Below, piece by piece: positions 60,437 to 64,000 of a DNA stretch of 64,000 bases. Position 1 is the first letter of the stretch. Each line of letters starts with the position of its first letter. A program made the translations under genes and the position numbers. The stretch is from Candidatus Gracilibacteria bacterium. Its GTDB lineage: Bacteria; Patescibacteriota; Gracilibacteria; UBA1369; UBA12473. A model generated the notes under the pieces. It ran no database searches and had not been told where the DNA came from. It was given only the letters and a program-made list of their open reading frames with translations. The stretch is taken from positions 62,001-126,000 of the forward strand of contig JBAZZS010000001.1 of NCBI GenBank assembly GCA_041658685.1. Direction: 5' to 3'.

Positions 60437-61252
60437 ATGGAACAATACCTCAGCCTCGTGCGTGAAGTTCTCGAAAACGGTGAAGAACGAAAAGATCGGA
60501 CCGGAACCGGCACGATTTCGATTTTTGGAATTCAACGAAAATACGATTTGCGCAAAGGATTTCCGATGCTCACCACCAAAAAAGTCCTCTACGATGCCGT
60601 GTTGTATGAATTGTTGTGGTTCCTTCACGGCTCCACCAACGTGAACGATGACCTCAAACAGCACACTCCGATTTGGAATCCCTGGGCCGATGCCACCGGC
60701 GAGCTCGGGCCGATTTATGGCTATCAATGGCGAAAATGGGATAAATTCACGTGGGACGAAAAAACGAAAAAATATGAAAAATCGCACGTGGACCAAATCG
60801 AAGAGGCGATTCGCATGATCAAAAAAGATCCCACGTCCCGCCGTATCATTGTCAGCGCCTGGAATGTGGCCGATGTCCCGCGCATGGCTTTGCCGCCGTG
60901 TCATCTTCTTTTCCAATTTTATGTGGTGAACGGTCGATTGGATTGCCAATTGTATCAACGCAGTGCCGACATCGCGCTCGGCGTTCCGTTCAACATCGCG
61001 AGTTATGCCACGCTCATGCACATGATGGCGGGGGAGTGTCATTTGGTTCCCGGAATTTTTACCCACACCATCGGCGACGCGCACATTTATTTAAATCATG
61101 TGGAAGGCATGAAAGAACAACTCAAGCGCACACCCAAACCGCTTCCGACCTTAAAAATGAATAAAAAACCATTCCACGAATACAAATTTGAAGATTTCAA
61201 AATCGAAAATTACAACCCGGATCCTTTTATAAAATTTAAGATTGCGGTTTGA
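60437..61252 (+). CDS. thyA: Thymidylate synthase
   Basis: 271 residues. DRTGTGTISIFG near 20-31, WNPWADATGELGPIYGYQWR near 80-99, the active-site PPCHLLFQFYV with C155, QRSADIALGVPFNIASYA and HIYLNHVEGMKEQL. It methylates dUMP to dTMP using methylenetetrahydrofolate. It ends in TGA overlapping the folA TTG start (TTGA), so the two enzymes of the folate cycle are translationally coupled. Confidence 0.97.
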   Translation: MEQYLSLVREVLENGEERKDRTGTGTISIFGIQRKYDLRKGFPMLTTKKVLYDAVLYELLWFLHGSTNVNDDLKQHTPIWNPWADATGELGPIYGYQWRKWDKFTWDEKTKKYEKSHVDQIEEAIRMIKKDPTSRRIIVSAWNVADVPRMALPPCHLLFQFYVVNGRLDCQLYQRSADIALGVPFNIASYATLMHMMAGECHLVPGIFTHTIGDAHIYLNHVEGMKEQLKRTPKPLPTLKMNKKPFHEYKFEDFKIENYNPDPFIKFKIAV

Positions 61253-61779
61253 AAAAATCCTTCTCCATCATCGTAGCCATCGACAAAAACCTCGGGATTG
61301 GCAAAAACAACCAGCTCCCGTGGCATTTTTCAAAAGACCTCCAATACTTTGCGCGTATCACAAAAACCACACAAAATCCTCAGGCTAAAAACGCGGTGAT
61401 TATGGGGCGCAACACCTGGGCCTCCATTCCCGAAAAATATCGCCCCTTTCCGGGCCGCCTCAATATAGTGCTCACGCGAGATCGCGATTTTAAAGTCCCG
61501 GAAGGAGTGGTCGTGGCGTCTTCGTTGGATGACGCGCTTGTCAAAGCCAAAAACCTCAAAGCGGAAAATTGTTTTGTGGTGGGCGGAGCCAGCGTGTACC
61601 GCATGGCCATCGAGCATCCCGCCTGCAACCATCTCTACATCACGGAAATTTTAAGTACTTTTGATTGCGACACCTCTTTTCCGTCGATCTCGCTTGATCG
61701 TTTTAAACGCATAAAAGAGTCCGAAATTTACGAAGAAAAAGGGTCACAGTTCCGGTTTGTGGAATACGAACGATTGTAG
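61249..61779 (+). CDS. folA: Dihydrofolate reductase
   Basis: 176 residues from a TTG overlapping the thyA stop. SIIVAIDKNLGIGKNNQLPW at 6-25, catalytic acid D30, VIMGRNTWASIP, RLNIVLTR and FVVGGASVYRMAI are DHFR motifs. It regenerates tetrahydrofolate from the dihydrofolate made by ThyA. There is no ATG near the N-terminus, and the TTG start matches the family N-terminus. Confidence 0.96.
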   Translation: MKKSFSIIVAIDKNLGIGKNNQLPWHFSKDLQYFARITKTTQNPQAKNAVIMGRNTWASIPEKYRPFPGRLNIVLTRDRDFKVPEGVVVASSLDDALVKAKNLKAENCFVVGGASVYRMAIEHPACNHLYITEILSTFDCDTSFPSISLDRFKRIKESEIYEEKGSQFRFVEYERL

Positions 61780-61840
61780 CTTTCCTCTTTAATTTTCGAA
61801 TGCGTTTTGATAACGTATTGGCATTGAACCGGTTGGTTTT

Positions 61841-64000
61841 ATGAAAAAAAATCCTCTCAAACGTTTAAAATTGTTGGAAAAAGTAACGGCAAAAATGCCG
61901 TATTTTGTGTTAGCGCTCACGATTTTGGCAGTGGTGCAGTTTCTGGGAAATGCGGGGATGGCGTTCACGCTCAACCGTCTGGATTCCAACAACGCCACGC
62001 TCATTGATGAAATGGGGCGGATTCAAACTTCACTCACTACGCTCGGAGACGGATTGAATGAAACAAGGCAAGTATTGGGACTTCCGGCCAAGGAATACGT
62101 GACCAGCTTTTTGACGAGTGAAGATGTCGGCGAGGATACGGAAGATACGGAGACGGTTGAAGCCGCAGATCCGACCGTCGAGATTTTTAATGTGATTGAA
62201 AAGCTCGGGGAAGAGGAAGCGACACAAGCTTTATATGAAAAAACAAAAACCGATCTTGAGGCCTACTTCAACGCCACGGAAAATATTGCATATTTTGAAA
62301 GCAAAGGCCTTTACCTTCGCAATGGCGTGAGCACGCACCTTGCCGACGCGGAGGGGCGCGTGATCTTTACCATTGGAATCCTGGAAAATGGCGACATCGC
62401 GGTGACGAGTTATAAAGGAACGTTGCTCGAATGGAGCACGGAAGACGGGAAAGGGGACTTTGAAACTTTTAAACAGGAATTTAAAACTTTATTGGACAAC
62501 GTAGAGGATACAAAAGCTTGGGTCGACGCTATCGATACCTCGCGTGAAGTCATTTACACCGAGCTCACAACCAACACGGAAATCCAAGCAATTTTGACGG
62601 AAAAAGGACTCACCATCGGGAGTGAACAAGAAACCACGTATCATTTTGTGCATCAAATTTTACGAAAAGATGGAGTCGCACTTGTGGAGATCGTTTTAGA
62701 TAAAGAAACCGGAATGATTTGGGCGGCTGAAAAGGGAGACCCTGCTTTTGGGCAAGACGTTTCTTTTGATGAATTGAATTCGGATAAACTCGAACCGTTC
62801 ACCATGGTAGAAGATCAAAGTATTTTTGCTCCCAATATTCTTCCCTTACTCACCGCACTCGATGCTCGAACCGAATTCGATAAATCCATTGAAGACACAA
62901 AAGCCGCGATCGAGAGTCTGCGCAACGACGAAGGCTTTAACGCGTTGCTTCAAAAATACGGATTTACCTTCACTTTTGACCCCACGGAAACCGAAAAAAC
63001 GATCGAATACACTATCCTGGAGGGGCCGGAGATCTTTAGAATCCTTTACATCGACAAGACCACAGGAGAACTCAAACTAAAAGAGCCGGGACAGGAAACC
63101 GGCTCTCTTTTAAAAGACGTGTTGATTGCGGAGAGTGTGGAATTCACATTGCCCACAGCCGAGGCCTTGGCCAATCTGCCCGGAGCCACGGACACAGCCA
63201 TTAATATTTTAGTCATGGGAAAACACGGCTCCAATGTGGACACCATGATTTTTACGCACATCGATCCTACACAACAGACCGTGACCATGGTCAGCATCCC
63301 GCGCGACCTTTACTACAACAATCGCAAAATCAACAGCGTGTACGCCACGTACGGCATGGGCGAGCTCTTGCGCGAGATTTCCGACATCACCGGTTACTCG
63401 GTGAGTCAGTATATTTTGGTGGACATGTATGTGTTTATTGATTTGGTGGATTTGGTCGGGGGAGTGGACGTGACGCTCGCCGAGGACCTCATCGACCCCA
63501 CGTATCATGTGTATGAAAATGGGGTGGAAAGCACGCTTTATTATGCGGCCGGGGACTACCATTTCACAGGGGTTCAGGCGCTGAGAATTGCGCGTTCGCG
63601 ACACTCGACTTCGGATTATTCTCGCGCCGAACGACAGCAACTTATTCTTTCCGCGCTTAAGGACAAGGCGGAGACGTTGGGCTTGGGCGATGCCACGACT
63701 TTTGCGAAACTCATCAAAACTTGCCTCGATGAAACCGAGACCAATTTGGGAGTCTCCGATGTGTTGAGTTATTTTTTCCGATTCAAAGATTTCACGATTA
63801 AAAAAGGAAATGTTTTGAGCACCGCCAATGTGTTGGCCAGCGTACAAGTGCCGGTGAATTTTGTGACCTCGTTAAGAACGGATTCCTGTGGGGAAAGTGG
63901 AGTGCCTGCCACCGTTGTCGCTCCCTCCCCAATATCCCCTGACGGCACAGCCCAACCGGAGGCCGGCACAGCAACAGACGCAACCACCCCCTGCACCATC
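61841..64000 (+). CDS. LytR-CpsA-Psr (LCP) family protein, 3' end outside window
   Basis: Open for 720 codons from ATG 61841 to the window edge. A membrane anchor lies at about 20-43 (PYFVLALTILAVVQFLGNAG). A long extracytoplasmic region (50-450, coiled and repeat-like) is followed by the LCP domain at about 455-620: ILVMGKHG, VSIPRDLYY with the catalytic Arg and Asp, INSVYATYG, VDLVGGVDVTL and RIARSRHSTSDYSRAERQQ. LCP enzymes attach anionic polymers to peptidoglycan. The N-terminal region is far longer than in typical LCP proteins. The sequence becomes Pro/Thr-rich near the edge. Confidence 0.88.
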   Translation, partial: MKKNPLKRLKLLEKVTAKMPYFVLALTILAVVQFLGNAGMAFTLNRLDSNNATLIDEMGRIQTSLTTLGDGLNETRQVLGLPAKEYVTSFLTSEDVGEDTEDTETVEAADPTVEIFNVIEKLGEEEATQALYEKTKTDLEAYFNATENIAYFESKGLYLRNGVSTHLADAEGRVIFTIGILENGDIAVTSYKGTLLEWSTEDGKGDFETFKQEFKTLLDNVEDTKAWVDAIDTSREVIYTELTTNTEIQAILTEKGLTIGSEQETTYHFVHQILRKDGVALVEIVLDKETGMIWAAEKGDPAFGQDVSFDELNSDKLEPFTMVEDQSIFAPNILPLLTALDARTEFDKSIEDTKAAIESLRNDEGFNALLQKYGFTFTFDPTETEKTIEYTILEGPEIFRILYIDKTTGELKLKEPGQETGSLLKDVLIAESVEFTLPTAEALANLPGATDTAINILVMGKHGSNVDTMIFTHIDPTQQTVTMVSIPRDLYYNNRKINSVYATYGMGELLREISDITGYSVSQYILVDMYVFIDLVDLVGGVDVTLAEDLIDPTYHVYENGVESTLYYAAGDYHFTGVQALRIARSRHSTSDYSRAERQQLILSALKDKAETLGLGDATTFAKLIKTCLDETETNLGVSDVLSYFFRFKDFTIKKGNVLSTANVLASVQVPVNFVTSLRTDSCGESGVPATVVAPSPISPDGTAQPEAGTATDATTPCTI

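Overview
The window is a dense bacterial chromosome segment on which I can place 59 protein genes (two run off the edges) and one tRNA. It most resembles a Candidate Phyla Radiation (Patescibacteria) genome, possibly Peregrinibacteria-like. The grounds are four paralogous Cys-rich zinc-ribbon proteins of a type I associate with those genomes, few Shine-Dalgarno sequences, several apparently leaderless starts, and a modest fermentative and informational gene set (lactate dehydrogenase, malic enzyme, phosphoglucose isomerase). UGA works as an ordinary stop (thyA, rlmH and lgt end in TGA), so the glycine recoding of Gracilibacteria and Absconditabacteria does not apply. The lineage is inferred, not proven.

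Layout. 1-4250: a partial membrane protein, a Pif1-WYL helicase, and rplJ-rplL behind an L10 leader that looks like a transcription attenuator. 4300-6200: two unknown or DUF genes in one frame split by a single UGA, and a Fic protein with a small overlapping upstream ORF. 6250-11750: miaA, mazG, recJ, an SLH protein and an NrnA-like phosphoesterase. 11750-22350 (minus strand): Cys-rich protein 1, yebC, malic enzyme, lipoprotein, SLH protein-lgt, Cys-rich protein 2-hisS, tsaD, lipoprotein. 22550-29100: cca, ldh, a YgjP-type metalloprotease and Cys-rich proteins 3 and 4 in tandem. 29070-35630: a methyltransferase/CsaB fusion, a bactofilin-like membrane protein, rlmD, rlmH, CapA-like. 35700-46600: unknown coiled-coil genes, a beta-CASP nuclease, an HNH protein, a LOG protein, an AttH/CrtC-like protein, pgi, and a RelA-like synthetase overlapping a PAS-PAS-GAF sensor. 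46600-59500: large divergent proteins (a PLP-enzyme-like protein, a 1261-residue protein with a SLOG-like C-terminus, a kinase-like protein) among ProX, a P-loop protein, argH, an amidohydrolase and a small transporter. 59600-64000: tRNA-Gly, thyA-folA and a partial LCP ligase.

Two things stand out. First, 57.3-58.25 kb is compositionally foreign: a GC-rich 154-codon ORF with a good Shine-Dalgarno site, followed by a series of stable hairpins (C(UUCG)G and GAAA tetraloops, long G-U-tolerant stems) ending in a terminator-like stem. It may be a mobile or structured-RNA element. Second, palindromic repeats of several families are dispersed between genes and also sit in frame inside rlmD, pgi, mazG and the HNH gene, where they add extra peptide segments. 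In one family the arms differ between copies but stay complementary.
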